Assembly: GCA_964398315.1 (NCBI GenBank)
Contig: CAYNMV010000011.1
Span: forward strand, 20,796-84,795
Length of the DNA stretch: 64,000 nt
Reading direction: 5' to 3'
DNA from: JADLCB01 sp964398315
Lineage (GTDB): Bacteria; Planctomycetota; Phycisphaerae; Tepidisphaerales; Tepidisphaeraceae
Within the stretch, counting starts at the first letter, position 1, and each line of letters opens with the position of its first letter. Below, one piece after another: positions 17,981 to 26,236 of the stretch. Below the pieces are notes generated by a model. That model saw only the letters and a program-made list of their open reading frames with translations, searched no databases and was not told the DNA's origin. Position numbers and translations under genes: made by a program.

Positions 17981-19954
17981 ATGCGCTGTTTTATCGCGTT
18001 GTTGCTGGCGATGCTTGTCACCGGCTGTACAGTCCAACGCACCGTCACCATCACGACCAAACCGGCCGACGCCTTCATCAAGGTCAATGGCGTTGAGCGC
18101 GGGCGTGCGCCCGTGACCGAAACCTTCCTGTTTGTCGAGAGCGGCCAGACCCATCGGGTTGTGGCCTCCCGGCCAGGCTATAAGGACGCCACCTGGAACG
18201 TCACCGCGGATTTCACCGCCAAGACCCATCAGATCACCCTGCTGCCGCTGACGCGCCGGGTCACGATCAACGTCACCCCGGAACCGGCGATCGTGAAGAT
18301 CAACGGCAAGCCGGTCGACCCCGAGCCGGTGCGCACGTTCACGATCCCCGACATGGAGTTCACCCAGGACGCCAACAATCGCTGGACGACCTACGAGATC
18401 ACCGCCGAACGTGAAGGCTACCAGACCGCCCGCCGGGTTATTTCCTGGCTGGACCATGATCCCAACTACACCCTCGAACTGCTTCCGGTGCAGAAGGACC
18501 TGCTGGTGACCAGCGATCCGCCGGGGGCGGAGATTTACCTGGATGATGAGCGCCTGGGCGTGGCCCCGGTCGAGACCAGGGCCACGCAGTTCCGCGTGGA
18601 CCCCGAGCGCAATCAGCTCATTCCCCGCACCCTGCGGGCCGTCAAGCCGGGGTATAACCCGACTACCCAGTCCATCGCCTGGGATGGCGGGCAGAAGGAG
18701 TACCACCTCCAGCTCCGGCCCAAAACCAAGACGGTCCGCATTGTCACCGATCCGCCGGGGGCAACCCTCAAGATTGACGGGATCGAGGACTTTGTCGCCC
18801 GAACCGATGAGCAGGGTGTGGCTGGGATCGAGCTGGCCTTCCCGCCGATCAACGAGGAGGGTGAACTGCGCACCTTTACCCTTCATGCCACCAAGCGCGA
18901 GGGAGAGCGCGAGTGGTACCCCGCCTCGACCGTGATCGGCTGGGAGGAAGGGCGCACCGATTACACCATCACGCTCAAAGAAATCCTGACCCGCCCGGTG
19001 CCGCTGATTACGATCAACATGCGGCGGGCAGATGGCGTGTGGTCTATCGTGGCCGACCGGCTCGAAACCATTGCCATGAAAGACACCGCCGAAAGCGGCG
19101 AGGTGCAGCTTGAGCGCATCTATACCGCCAACGAGGGGGAGTTCATCGACACCCTGGCGGTTTCGCCGGATGGACAGCGCATCGCCTTCGCGGTGCTGGC
19201 CGGTGACACCATGCCGCTGCGCTCGCAGATCCGCTCGATCAGCGCCACCGGCAGCGGCGGTGAGCGCCAGCATACTGATGGCACCGCCCTGGAGTTGATG
19301 CCCGCCTTCACCCCGGATGGCCAGCACATCGTCTTCTCCTCCGACCGCATGAGCCGCACCATGAGCGTTTGCAGCGTGCGCTATGACGGCACCGGCGGCA
19401 TCACCGAAATCACCCGCGGCAACGACAGCTTCGACCTGTGGCCGGCGGTCGATTCCGACCCGCAGCAGCGCGTCTTCTACACCCGCTACATGGAGAAGCG
19501 CGATGACCCGCGCCTCTACATGCAGCACCTCAACGGCGCTGGCCGCACCGACCTGACCAGCCGCTCGGGCATCCAGCCCAAGCCCAGCCCCAAGGCCGAT
19601 GCCATCGTCTTCGCCTCCGAGACTGGTCCCGGCCAGGGCGATATCTTCCGCCTGCCTGAGCGCGGCACGCCGGAAAACCTGACCAACACCCGCGAAGCCA
19701 ATGAGCTGGAACCGGTCTACAGCCGCGATGGCACCAAGATCATCTTCGTCTCTGATGCCGCCGAGCACCCCGAGACCGGCCGCAACCGTGACATCTGGAT
19801 GCTCGATCTGTCGCGCCCCGACCAGCCGCGGCAACTGACCACCAACGGAAGCTGGGACGACTGCCCCGCCTGGGATCCGGCCGGCAACGCCATCTACTTC
19901 CGCTCCAACCGCGGCGGCCAGTGGGGTATCTGGAAACTGACGCTCAAACTGTGA
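17981..19954 (+). CDS. PEGA-domain / TolB-like beta-propeller lipoprotein
   Basis: Surface or periplasmic lipoprotein. From ATG 17981 the signal peptide MRCFIALLLAMLVTGC ends in lipobox LVTGC (Cys16); GGAG at 17968-17971 supports this start over ATG 17966. Four PEGA-like repeats follow (first signs VTITTKPADAFIKVNG, VTINVTPEPAIVKING, LLVTSDPPGAEIYLDD, VRIVTDPPGATLKIDG). The C-terminal half has six WD40/TolB-like blades with repeated SPDGQRIAF, TPDGQHIVF, SRDGTKIIF and DPAGNAIYF. PEGA domains are linked to surface-layer or cell-wall contact, and TolB-like propellers to protein binding. No other Tol-Pal gene lies nearby; its partner is unknown. Confidence 0.88.
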   Translation: MRCFIALLLAMLVTGCTVQRTVTITTKPADAFIKVNGVERGRAPVTETFLFVESGQTHRVVASRPGYKDATWNVTADFTAKTHQITLLPLTRRVTINVTPEPAIVKINGKPVDPEPVRTFTIPDMEFTQDANNRWTTYEITAEREGYQTARRVISWLDHDPNYTLELLPVQKDLLVTSDPPGAEIYLDDERLGVAPVETRATQFRVDPERNQLIPRTLRAVKPGYNPTTQSIAWDGGQKEYHLQLRPKTKTVRIVTDPPGATLKIDGIEDFVARTDEQGVAGIELAFPPINEEGELRTFTLHATKREGEREWYPASTVIGWEEGRTDYTITLKEILTRPVPLITINMRRADGVWSIVADRLETIAMKDTAESGEVQLERIYTANEGEFIDTLAVSPDGQRIAFAVLAGDTMPLRSQIRSISATGSGGERQHTDGTALELMPAFTPDGQHIVFSSDRMSRTMSVCSVRYDGTGGITEITRGNDSFDLWPAVDSDPQQRVFYTRYMEKRDDPRLYMQHLNGAGRTDLTSRSGIQPKPSPKADAIVFASETGPGQGDIFRLPERGTPENLTNTREANELEPVYSRDGTKIIFVSDAAEHPETGRNRDIWMLDLSRPDQPRQLTTNGSWDDCPAWDPAGNAIYFRSNRGGQWGIWKLTLKL

Positions 19955-19965
19955 GGGCGGGCAAA

Positions 19966-20015
19966 AACGGGTGCATGGTGCATGACCCAGGGCGGTTACG
20001 CACCATACACCCGTT
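19966..20015 (-). terminator. Terminator of the CbiX-like gene, possibly bidirectional
   Basis: Sixteen-base arms at 19966-19981 and 20000-20015 pair with a single mismatch around an 18-base loop. Read on the minus strand the stem is followed by TTTTTGC, a Rho-independent signature for the gene ending at 20043. It also lies 12 bases after the convergent lipoprotein gene and could stop both. Confidence 0.8.
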
Positions 20016-20042
20016 GCTTATGCGCATGGCCCGCAAAGCACA

Positions 20043-20573
20043 TTATTTCGGCAGTGGCACGCCGGCGGCGTTGTAGGGGCAGGTGTGGCAGACAACCGGC
20101 TCTTGCTGCGGCTGATCGGTCGGGGCGGTGGCGGCAGTGGTGAGATCGGTTTCACCGCTTCGGAGCGTGCCGATGCACTGGTCGCAGCGATAATCGTGCT
20201 CGACGCAGTGGCCGATGCGCTTGGCCAGGAGATCGAGCATCAGGTCATCGATACCCAGTGGCAGGGTGACATGGTAGCGCGTGCCGGGATGTTGTGCCGC
20301 GGCCGCCGCGGTGAGCTGGGGGATATCCCTGGTCCAGTGCTTGCCGGGCCCAAGAAAGAACGGGCAGACCACCACCCGCTCCGCACCCCGCTCGACACAA
20401 CGGGCATAGGCGGCGGCGATCGACGGCTCGCACAGCTCCATATGCGCCGGTTCGACGATCGGATAGCGCTCAGCAAAGCGCTGGCCGAACAGCCGCGCCA
20501 CCTCTTCCAGCAGCAGGTTCGACTCGGCTCGCCGCGAGCCGTGATCGACGATAATGATTGCGGTTTTGTTCAT
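20043..20573 (-). CDS. CbiX-type sirohydrochlorin chelatase with Cys-rich tail
   Basis: Class II chelatase inserting cobalt or iron into sirohydrochlorin (sirohaem or cobalamin pathway), cytosolic. The core shows IIIVDHGSRRAESN with the catalytic His11, EPAHMELCEPSIAAA and VVCPFFLGPGKHWTRDIP with the second histidine. The domain would end near residue 125; residues 128-176 form an extension with CVEHDYRCDQC and CHTCPYN. A Cys-rich C-terminal extension holding an Fe-S cluster is known for plant SirB, so a cluster here is plausible but not shown. No other tetrapyrrole gene is adjacent. Confidence 0.85.
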   Translation of the reverse strand: MNKTAIIIVDHGSRRAESNLLLEEVARLFGQRFAERYPIVEPAHMELCEPSIAAAYARCVERGAERVVVCPFFLGPGKHWTRDIPQLTAAAAAQHPGTRYHVTLPLGIDDLMLDLLAKRIGHCVEHDYRCDQCIGTLRSGETDLTTAATAPTDQPQQEPVVCHTCPYNAAGVPLPK

Positions 20574-20731
20574 ATTGGAGGGGATATTGATTTCAGATTG
20601 CTTGCCACCCGACTCAAGCGTGGCGCTGAATCGATCCTCGCCGGCTAAATGACCCTGTTCGCCATGGCCGCCTTGCAGGAGATTGCGTGCCGTGTCGGTC
20701 GTGGGGTCGCGGGATGCGGCTCATCCCGGTC

Positions 20732-22594
20732 CTATCGCGCGGCCAGTTCGGCCTCGACGCTCAGCGTCTGCTGGCCGCGCTGGATCTCGATCCGCACGCG
20801 TTGACCCGGCTCGGCATCGGCGAGGGCCGCTGTCAAATCATAGACATTTTCGATCGGCCTGTCGCCAAAGCGGGTGATGACATCGCCGTCACGCAGCCCG
20901 GCCCGTTCGGCCGGGGATCCCGGGACGGTACCGGTGATCGCCGCACCGGGCAGGTTTTCGACATCGTCATAGCGGGGCACGACCCCCAGCCGCGCCCGGC
21001 CGCCACCTGGAGCGGGGCCGGTGGTGGAGGGGTCGCTGCTGGCGATGTAGTGCGGCCGGGGCATCTCGGCCAGCTTGATGACCAGCTCGGCTGCCAGGTC
21101 CACCACCTGCCGCAGGCCGTCATAGTTGATTTTGTCGGCATCGTCGGTGGGGCGGTGATAGTCGGCATGCACGCCAGTGAAGAAAAACAGCACGGGGATG
21201 CGCTTGAGGGCGAACGAAGTGTGATCGCTCGGCCCCAGGCCGCCACGGCCGAACGGCTTGATGCGCAGCGGCGAGCGCTCATCCAGTCCAGCCAGGAGCG
21301 GTTCGAACGCCGCTGCCGTTCCCATGCCACCGACCAGCAGATGATCATCGCGCGCCCGCCCGACCATATCGAGGTTCAGCATGGCAATCATCTGCTCCAG
21401 CGGCGCTGGGGGATGATTCACAAAATGCCTCGACCCCACCAGTCCGATCTCCTCGGCGGTGAAGGCAACGAAGATGACCGAGCGTTGCAGCGGCGTATCG
21501 GGCTCACTGCCCGGTGCATCCGGCCGGCTGGCCGGCTGTGTTGTTGCAGATGGATGGCCGCCCACGGCCAGCCGATCCGCCACGGCCAGCATGGCCGCAA
21601 CACCCGAGGCGTTGTCATCTGCCCCGTTGTGGATCGCGCTGGAACGCTGCGCCAGCGAGCCGGGTCCACCCCGGCCGAGGTGATCGTAGTGCGCGCCGAT
21701 GACGATGTATTCATCGCGCACTACGCCCGGCAGGTACGCCATCACATTCCGCAGCGTGTGCGTGCGTCGTTTCAGTTGTACGCGCCCGCTCACGGTGGCT
21801 CCCTCCAGCATCAGCGAGGCCGGTCGGCCGGTGTGGTCGATGCGCTGTTGCAGCTCTGCCAGGGTGGGCGCCCCGCCACGGCGCAACAGCGCCTCGGCCA
21901 CCTCCTGGCGCACATGCAGGAACGGCAGCTTGCGGTCCGGCGCAATGAACGATTGTGCAAACGGCAGCAGCGTATCGGCGCCGTGATGCAGTGGCGGATT
22001 CACCAGTAACACCGCCCGCGCCCCGCGCGCCTGGGCAGCGCGCATCTTCGATGCCAGTGCCGCGTGCCGCGACCAGCCATGATCCGCCAGCCGGCTGCTG
22101 CCATCGGCGGTGTGCGGCTCGTAACGCAGCAGCAGGACCACCTTTCCAGCCACCTCGACCCCGGCGTAGTCATCGTAATCGTGCTGTGGGTCAACTACAC
22201 CATACCCGGCAAAGACCACCGGCCCGGCAAACGCTCCCTCATCCGAGAAGGCTGCTACCGCGAAGTCCTCATTCAGCGCATACGCCGTATCGCCGCCGTT
22301 CAGCGCGGTGTCCGCGTCCACCCCATCGGCGAAGACGAGGTCGAATGGCTGGAAATAGCTGTTGTGACCCGGCAGCGGCTGCAGGCCAGCCCGCTCAAAC
22401 CGGCGCGCAATGTACTCAGCGGCCCGGTCCAGGCCGCGCGTCCCGATGCCACGCCCCTCCAGTTCATCAGAAGCAAGATAGGCAATGGCCTGCTCCAGCG
22501 AGGGCGGCGCTTCGCGGCCCTCGCTCATCGCCGGACGAGTCGTGCAGGCGCTGAGCAGGAAAATCAGCAGCAGGCCGGGCAGTCGTGAGCGCAT
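20732..22594 (-). CDS. M28 family zinc aminopeptidase lipoprotein with C-terminal PDZ domain
   Basis: Exported di-zinc peptidase. From the chosen ATG the signal peptide ends in lipobox LLSAC (Cys17). Metal and catalytic residues of M28 are all visible: AHYDH (H322, D324), GADDNAS (D326/D327 region counted at about 335-337), TAEEIG (two Glu near 381-382), NLDMVGR (Asp near 409) and GPSDH (His near 468). A PA-like insert occupies about 95-270. Residues about 531-621 are a PDZ domain (GTVPGSPAERAGLRDGDVIT). It is likely to trim peptides in the periplasm or at the surface. In-frame codons upstream of 22594 have no signal sequence and were excluded. Confidence 0.9.
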   Translation of the reverse strand: MRSRLPGLLLIFLLSACTTRPAMSEGREAPPSLEQAIAYLASDELEGRGIGTRGLDRAAEYIARRFERAGLQPLPGHNSYFQPFDLVFADGVDADTALNGGDTAYALNEDFAVAAFSDEGAFAGPVVFAGYGVVDPQHDYDDYAGVEVAGKVVLLLRYEPHTADGSSRLADHGWSRHAALASKMRAAQARGARAVLLVNPPLHHGADTLLPFAQSFIAPDRKLPFLHVRQEVAEALLRRGGAPTLAELQQRIDHTGRPASLMLEGATVSGRVQLKRRTHTLRNVMAYLPGVVRDEYIVIGAHYDHLGRGGPGSLAQRSSAIHNGADDNASGVAAMLAVADRLAVGGHPSATTQPASRPDAPGSEPDTPLQRSVIFVAFTAEEIGLVGSRHFVNHPPAPLEQMIAMLNLDMVGRARDDHLLVGGMGTAAAFEPLLAGLDERSPLRIKPFGRGGLGPSDHTSFALKRIPVLFFFTGVHADYHRPTDDADKINYDGLRQVVDLAAELVIKLAEMPRPHYIASSDPSTTGPAPGGGRARLGVVPRYDDVENLPGAAITGTVPGSPAERAGLRDGDVITRFGDRPIENVYDLTAALADAEPGQRVRIEIQRGQQTLSVEAELAAR

Positions 22595-22698
22595 TGGCCC
22601 GATTGTAGGCGGCCTGAGGGCAGGGCGGGCGCAATCCTGCACCAATCCCGTGGATGCGGCGGACGGATCCCGTGGATGCGACGGACGGACCAGGCCGG

Positions 22699-23361
22699 CT
22701 ACTCAGCACTGGGCTGGGTCGTCGCTGCCTTCACGCGATCGGGGGCGGCGGCCATCAGCTTCTGAATCTTGGCCGGTACCCACTGTCGCACATAGGGATT
22801 ATCGGGATTGCGCTGGGCAAAGTCCTGGTGATAGGCCTCGGCGGGATAAAACTGCTCGAGTGGTTCGAGCGTGGTAACGATCTTCTTCGGGGCGTAGACC
22901 TGCTGCTCTTCAAGCTGGCGGATGTACGCCTCGGCGATGCGCTTCTCCTGCTCATCGGCGTAGAAGATGGCAGAGCGGTACTGGTAGCCGGCATCCGGCC
23001 CCTGGCGATTGGGCGTGGTGGGGTCGTGGGTGGAGAAGAAGATGCGCAGGAGCTGCCCGTACGTGATCCTGCGCGGATCATAGGTGATCTGAACAACCTC
23101 GGCATGTTTGGTGCCGCCAGCGCAGATCACATCGTACTTGGCCGTCTCGGCAGTTCCGCCGGCATAGCCGGAGACAACATCGCTGACGCCGTCTACCTGT
23201 TCAAATACCGCCTCCACACACCAGAAGCACCCCGCGGCGAAAACCGCGGTGCGCTGGGTCTGATCCTCGGGGACGACCAAGTCATCCTTCGGCTGGGGCA
23301 GATCCTTGCCGTGGGTCGGCCTCTCGCAAGAGAACGCGGCCAGTCCAAGCATGAACATCAT
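22699..23361 (-). CDS. msrA: Peptide-methionine (S)-S-oxide reductase, exported
   Basis: Repairs oxidised methionine (S-sulfoxide) in proteins. The catalytic GCFWC is at about 44-48 from the chosen start, followed by VSGYAGG, YDVICAGGTKHAEVVQI and QYRSAIFY, all standard for MsrA. The N-terminus is hydrophobic (MMFMLGLAAFSC), so the enzyme is exported; the lipobox is weak, so lipidation is uncertain. GAGGAG five bases before this ATG favours it over the ATG 30 bases upstream. There is no MsrB domain or neighbour, and the resolving cysteine of longer MsrA types is not obvious. Confidence 0.93.
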   Translation of the reverse strand: MMFMLGLAAFSCERPTHGKDLPQPKDDLVVPEDQTQRTAVFAAGCFWCVEAVFEQVDGVSDVVSGYAGGTAETAKYDVICAGGTKHAEVVQITYDPRRITYGQLLRIFFSTHDPTTPNRQGPDAGYQYRSAIFYADEQEKRIAEAYIRQLEEQQVYAPKKIVTTLEPLEQFYPAEAYHQDFAQRNPDNPYVRQWVPAKIQKLMAAAPDRVKAATTQPSAE

Positions 23362-23557
23362 CACGACTCCTCTAACAGGGTGCAGCAGCATAGTTCGCCT
23401 CGCACCCCAATCATAGGCGCGTGTTCACCGGGTTGAAATATCTTGCGGACCGGCCTGCTCAAGGCAGCGAAGCCGGCGCCATCCCGTTCCCGGCTGTTTG
23501 GATGGGGGACTGGAGTCTGGTGCAGCCGGGTGGCCGCTGTGGGAATCAGGCGGATAA

Positions 23558-23616
23558 ACAGAAACGCGGATGAACGCGATGGATTGCTCCAGCAGCGCTC
23601 ATCCGCGTTGATCTGT
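23558..23616 (-). terminator. Long hairpin downstream of the PPi-PFK gene
   Basis: Perfect 11-bp arms AACGCGGATGA (23563-23573) and TCATCCGCGTT (23599-23609), extended by ACAGA/TCTGT (23558-23562, 23612-23616). On the minus strand it is followed by a T-rich stretch, consistent with terminating the gene that ends at 23631. The arm sequence resembles repeats of the type ATCCGCGTTCATC, which I recall as common between genes in several bacterial phyla. Confidence 0.6.
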
Positions 23617-23630
23617 GATTTTGATTTCGC

Positions 23631-24845
23631 TTACTTCATCTCACTGAACATTCCGACCGTGGGCAGCGAGCCCACCAGTGGCCTGGCGTAGTCGATGAAG
23701 GCCTGGGTGATATCGTTGCCATCCTTGATGTACTCAGCGGCCAGGTGCTTGGTTTCGCGGGCCACATCCTTGAGATCGGCCAGGCCGTACTCGATCTGGT
23801 AGGGGCTGTTGCTGATGCGCTTCATCACCACCGACAGGCCGGCGTTGTTCTTCTCATCGGCCGAGGCGATAACCGCCTGGCGGCCCACTTCGCGGGCCTC
23901 GGCGGCGTCCGTCTCGGAGGTATAGCCGGGGAACGACCGCTGCAGGTAACCAAAGGTGTCGCTGCGCACGCGCTTGATCTTAAGGTGGGTCTTGATCAGG
24001 TCGCCCAGGAAGTCACCCAGGATGCCCGAGCCCGAAAGCTGCACGTTGCCGTGGCTGTCCTTCTCAACCGCCCGGCCCAGCTTTTCGGCCAGCACCACCG
24101 CCATCGGCGTCCCTTTCTCATCGTGGATGCCCTCGCTGACCGCGATCACGCAGCGGCCCAGCTTCTTGTAGACCCGGTCCACATCGCCGAGGAACTTGTC
24201 CACGCTGAAATCGGCCTCGGGCACATAGATGAGGTGGGGGCCGTCATTCTCGTACTTGCGGGCCAGCACGCTGGCGGCCGTGAGAAAGCCGGCATGGCGT
24301 CCCATGATGATGTCCACCTTCACGCCCGGCAGGCTCTTGTTGTCAAAGTCATCGCCCATGATCGCGCTGGCGACGAATTTGGCGGCCGATCCGAACCCGG
24401 GGGTGTGGTCATGCACGCGCAGGTCGTTGTCGATCGTCTTGGGGATGTGGAACGTGCGCAGCTCGTAGTTGGCCTGCCTCGCCAGGTCATTGACGATGCG
24501 GGCCGTGTCAGCCGAGTCGTTGCCGCCGATATAGAAGAACGTGCGGACGTTGTTCTTCTTGAACGTTTCGAAGATGCGCTCGCAGTAGGCCGCATCGGGC
24601 TTGTCGCGGGTGCTGCCAAGGGCGGCGGCCGGCGTAAGGGCAATGCGCTCCAGCAGCTCCTCGGGGGCTTTGTCCAGCTCGATGAAGTCCTCATCGACGA
24701 TCCCGCGCACACCGTGACGGGCGCCCAGCAGTTTCTCGATATGCCCGTGCTTGCGCGCTTCCAGGGCCACGCCCACCAGCGACTGATTGATGACCGAAGT
24801 CGGCCCGCCCGACTGCCCAATGACGGCATTGCCTCTGACTGCCAT
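23631..24845 (-). CDS. pfp: Diphosphate-dependent fructose-6-phosphate 1-phosphotransferase (PPi-PFK)
   Basis: Reversible phosphorylation of fructose 6-phosphate using pyrophosphate, in glycolysis and gluconeogenesis. Seen in the 404 residues: GQSGGPTSVIN (phosphate loop), GGNDS at 107-111 with Asp at the position that separates PPi from ATP users, PKTIDND at 135-141 (Asp catalytic) and MGRHAGF at 181-187. The GGNDS/PKTIDND combination is typical of the short PPi-dependent group. An AAGGTTG element precedes the ATG. The gene stands alone on the minus strand with its own terminator. Confidence 0.92.
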   Translation of the reverse strand: MAVRGNAVIGQSGGPTSVINQSLVGVALEARKHGHIEKLLGARHGVRGIVDEDFIELDKAPEELLERIALTPAAALGSTRDKPDAAYCERIFETFKKNNVRTFFYIGGNDSADTARIVNDLARQANYELRTFHIPKTIDNDLRVHDHTPGFGSAAKFVASAIMGDDFDNKSLPGVKVDIIMGRHAGFLTAASVLARKYENDGPHLIYVPEADFSVDKFLGDVDRVYKKLGRCVIAVSEGIHDEKGTPMAVVLAEKLGRAVEKDSHGNVQLSGSGILGDFLGDLIKTHLKIKRVRSDTFGYLQRSFPGYTSETDAAEAREVGRQAVIASADEKNNAGLSVVMKRISNSPYQIEYGLADLKDVARETKHLAAEYIKDGNDITQAFIDYARPLVGSLPTVGMFSEMK

Positions 24846-25027
24846 GATTCAACCTTTTTGTTTGGATGAACAGAAGAACATCGTGACGAGGTAAAAATCA
24901 TAAGGGCGGCGGGGTGCCATTCAAGCGATCGCGGCAATCGGCGATGAAAATCGCATCTCCGCCCGGCGATCGGCCGCCCGGCTTCTCCCCCTTGGCCGGT
25001 GCGTTGAGAGGCCTATCATGCGAGGGC

Positions 25028-26161
25028 ATGTCGTTCCTCAACTATGAAATCTACGCCAATCCCCTCTCCCTCTGGCTGATCGCGCTCGGGCTGATGCTCG
25101 TGATCTGGGCCGTGCTGACGGTCCTCAAGTGGTTCATCGTCACCCGTATCGGCGCCTGGGCCAGCCGCAGGCAGTCACCCATTGCCGATTTTTTTGTGCA
25201 GGTGGTGGCCCGCACGCGGCTGGCCTTCATCATTCTGCTGGCGGCGGCGCTGGCACTGCTGAGCCTGAGTGGCGGCCGCATCCTGGTTCTGCCGGCGCCG
25301 GTTGAGCTGCTGCTGCACCGGGTGCTGGTCATCGCCGTGCTGGTCCAGATGACCTTCTGGGGCACGCAGGTGATCGACTTTGCCATCGCCCACTGGGTAC
25401 GACGGCAGGAGCGCCGGGACGACTCGGGTGAACTGGGGGCTTCGCTGCGTACCACCATGGCAGCCGTGCGCCTCACAGCGCGCATTGCCCTCTATTCACT
25501 GATCTTCCTGCTGATCCTGGACAACCTGGGTGTCAACGTGACCGCGCTGGTGGCCGGTCTGGGTGTTGGCGGGATCGCGGTGGCGCTGGCGGTGCAGAAT
25601 ATCCTTGGCGACCTGTTCAGCTCCTTCTCCATCGTGCTGGACAAGCCGTTCGTACTGGGCGATTTCGTGATCGTCGGCAACGAGATGGGGACGGTCGAGA
25701 AGATCGGCCTGAAGACAACGCGCATCAAGAGCCTGGGCGGTGAGCAGATCGTCTTCTCCAATACAGATCTGCTCCAGAGCCGCGTGCGCAACTACAAGCG
25801 CATGGCCGATCGACGGATTGTGTTCAGCTTCAGCGTGCGCTACGAGACCCCGAGCGAACTGCTCGACCAGATTCCACAGGTGGTGCGCCAGATCATCGAG
25901 AACCAGGAGAACACGCGCTTCGACCGTGCTCATTTTCAGAGTTTCGGTGAGTCAGGCCTGCGATTTGAAGTGGTCTACTATGTGACCAACCCCAGCTATA
26001 ACGTCTACGCCGCGATCGAACACCGCATCAACCTGGCCCTCCATCGACGCCTGGCGGAGATGGGAGTCCGCTTCGCCCACGCCATTCGCTCGCTGCGGGT
26101 TGATCAGTTGCCGCCCATCCGCGTGGAGTCCGTGCAGGCGGCGGGCGAGTCGGCGGGCTGA
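25028..26161 (+). CDS. Small-conductance mechanosensitive channel (MscS family)
   Basis: Inner-membrane channel that opens under membrane tension and releases solutes on hypo-osmotic shock. About 378 residues with four N-terminal membrane helices; the pore-lining helix is rich in Gly and Ala (VAGLGVGGIAVALAVQNIL) followed by DLFSSFSI and the beta-domain start KPFVLGDFVIVG, then VEKIGLKTTRIKS. ATG 25028 was chosen because TATCAT (25014-25019) lies 8 bases upstream with TTGGCC 16 bases before that, and in-frame sequence upstream is Pro/Gly-rich and not membrane-like. It could balance the NAGGN osmolyte encoded at 42.8-47.6 kb. Confidence 0.9.
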   Translation: MSFLNYEIYANPLSLWLIALGLMLVIWAVLTVLKWFIVTRIGAWASRRQSPIADFFVQVVARTRLAFIILLAAALALLSLSGGRILVLPAPVELLLHRVLVIAVLVQMTFWGTQVIDFAIAHWVRRQERRDDSGELGASLRTTMAAVRLTARIALYSLIFLLILDNLGVNVTALVAGLGVGGIAVALAVQNILGDLFSSFSIVLDKPFVLGDFVIVGNEMGTVEKIGLKTTRIKSLGGEQIVFSNTDLLQSRVRNYKRMADRRIVFSFSVRYETPSELLDQIPQVVRQIIENQENTRFDRAHFQSFGESGLRFEVVYYVTNPSYNVYAAIEHRINLALHRRLAEMGVRFAHAIRSLRVDQLPPIRVESVQAAGESAG

Positions 26162-26163
26162 GG

Positions 26164-26206
26164 CAAGCCGGGCGGACATCGTGCGAGGGAAGGCATGCCG
26201 CCCGGC
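26164..26206. repeat. Dispersed intergenic hairpin, copy 1
   Basis: AAGCCGGGCGG (26165-26175) pairs through GCCGGGCGG with CCGCCCGGC (26198-26206). It lies between convergent gene ends (26161 and 26237), so it may end transcription in both directions. The right half AAGGCATGCCGCCCGG (26190-26205) is identical to bases 33246-33261. Confidence 0.6.
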
Positions 26207-26236
26207 GGGGCGGCTGGGCAGGCGATGCCGGCCAGC

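Noticed and set aside
23631..24845. ATP-dependent 6-phosphofructokinase as the identity of this gene
   Set aside because: GGNDS with Asp at the discriminating position and PKTIDND are the diphosphate-type signatures; ATP enzymes have Gly there.
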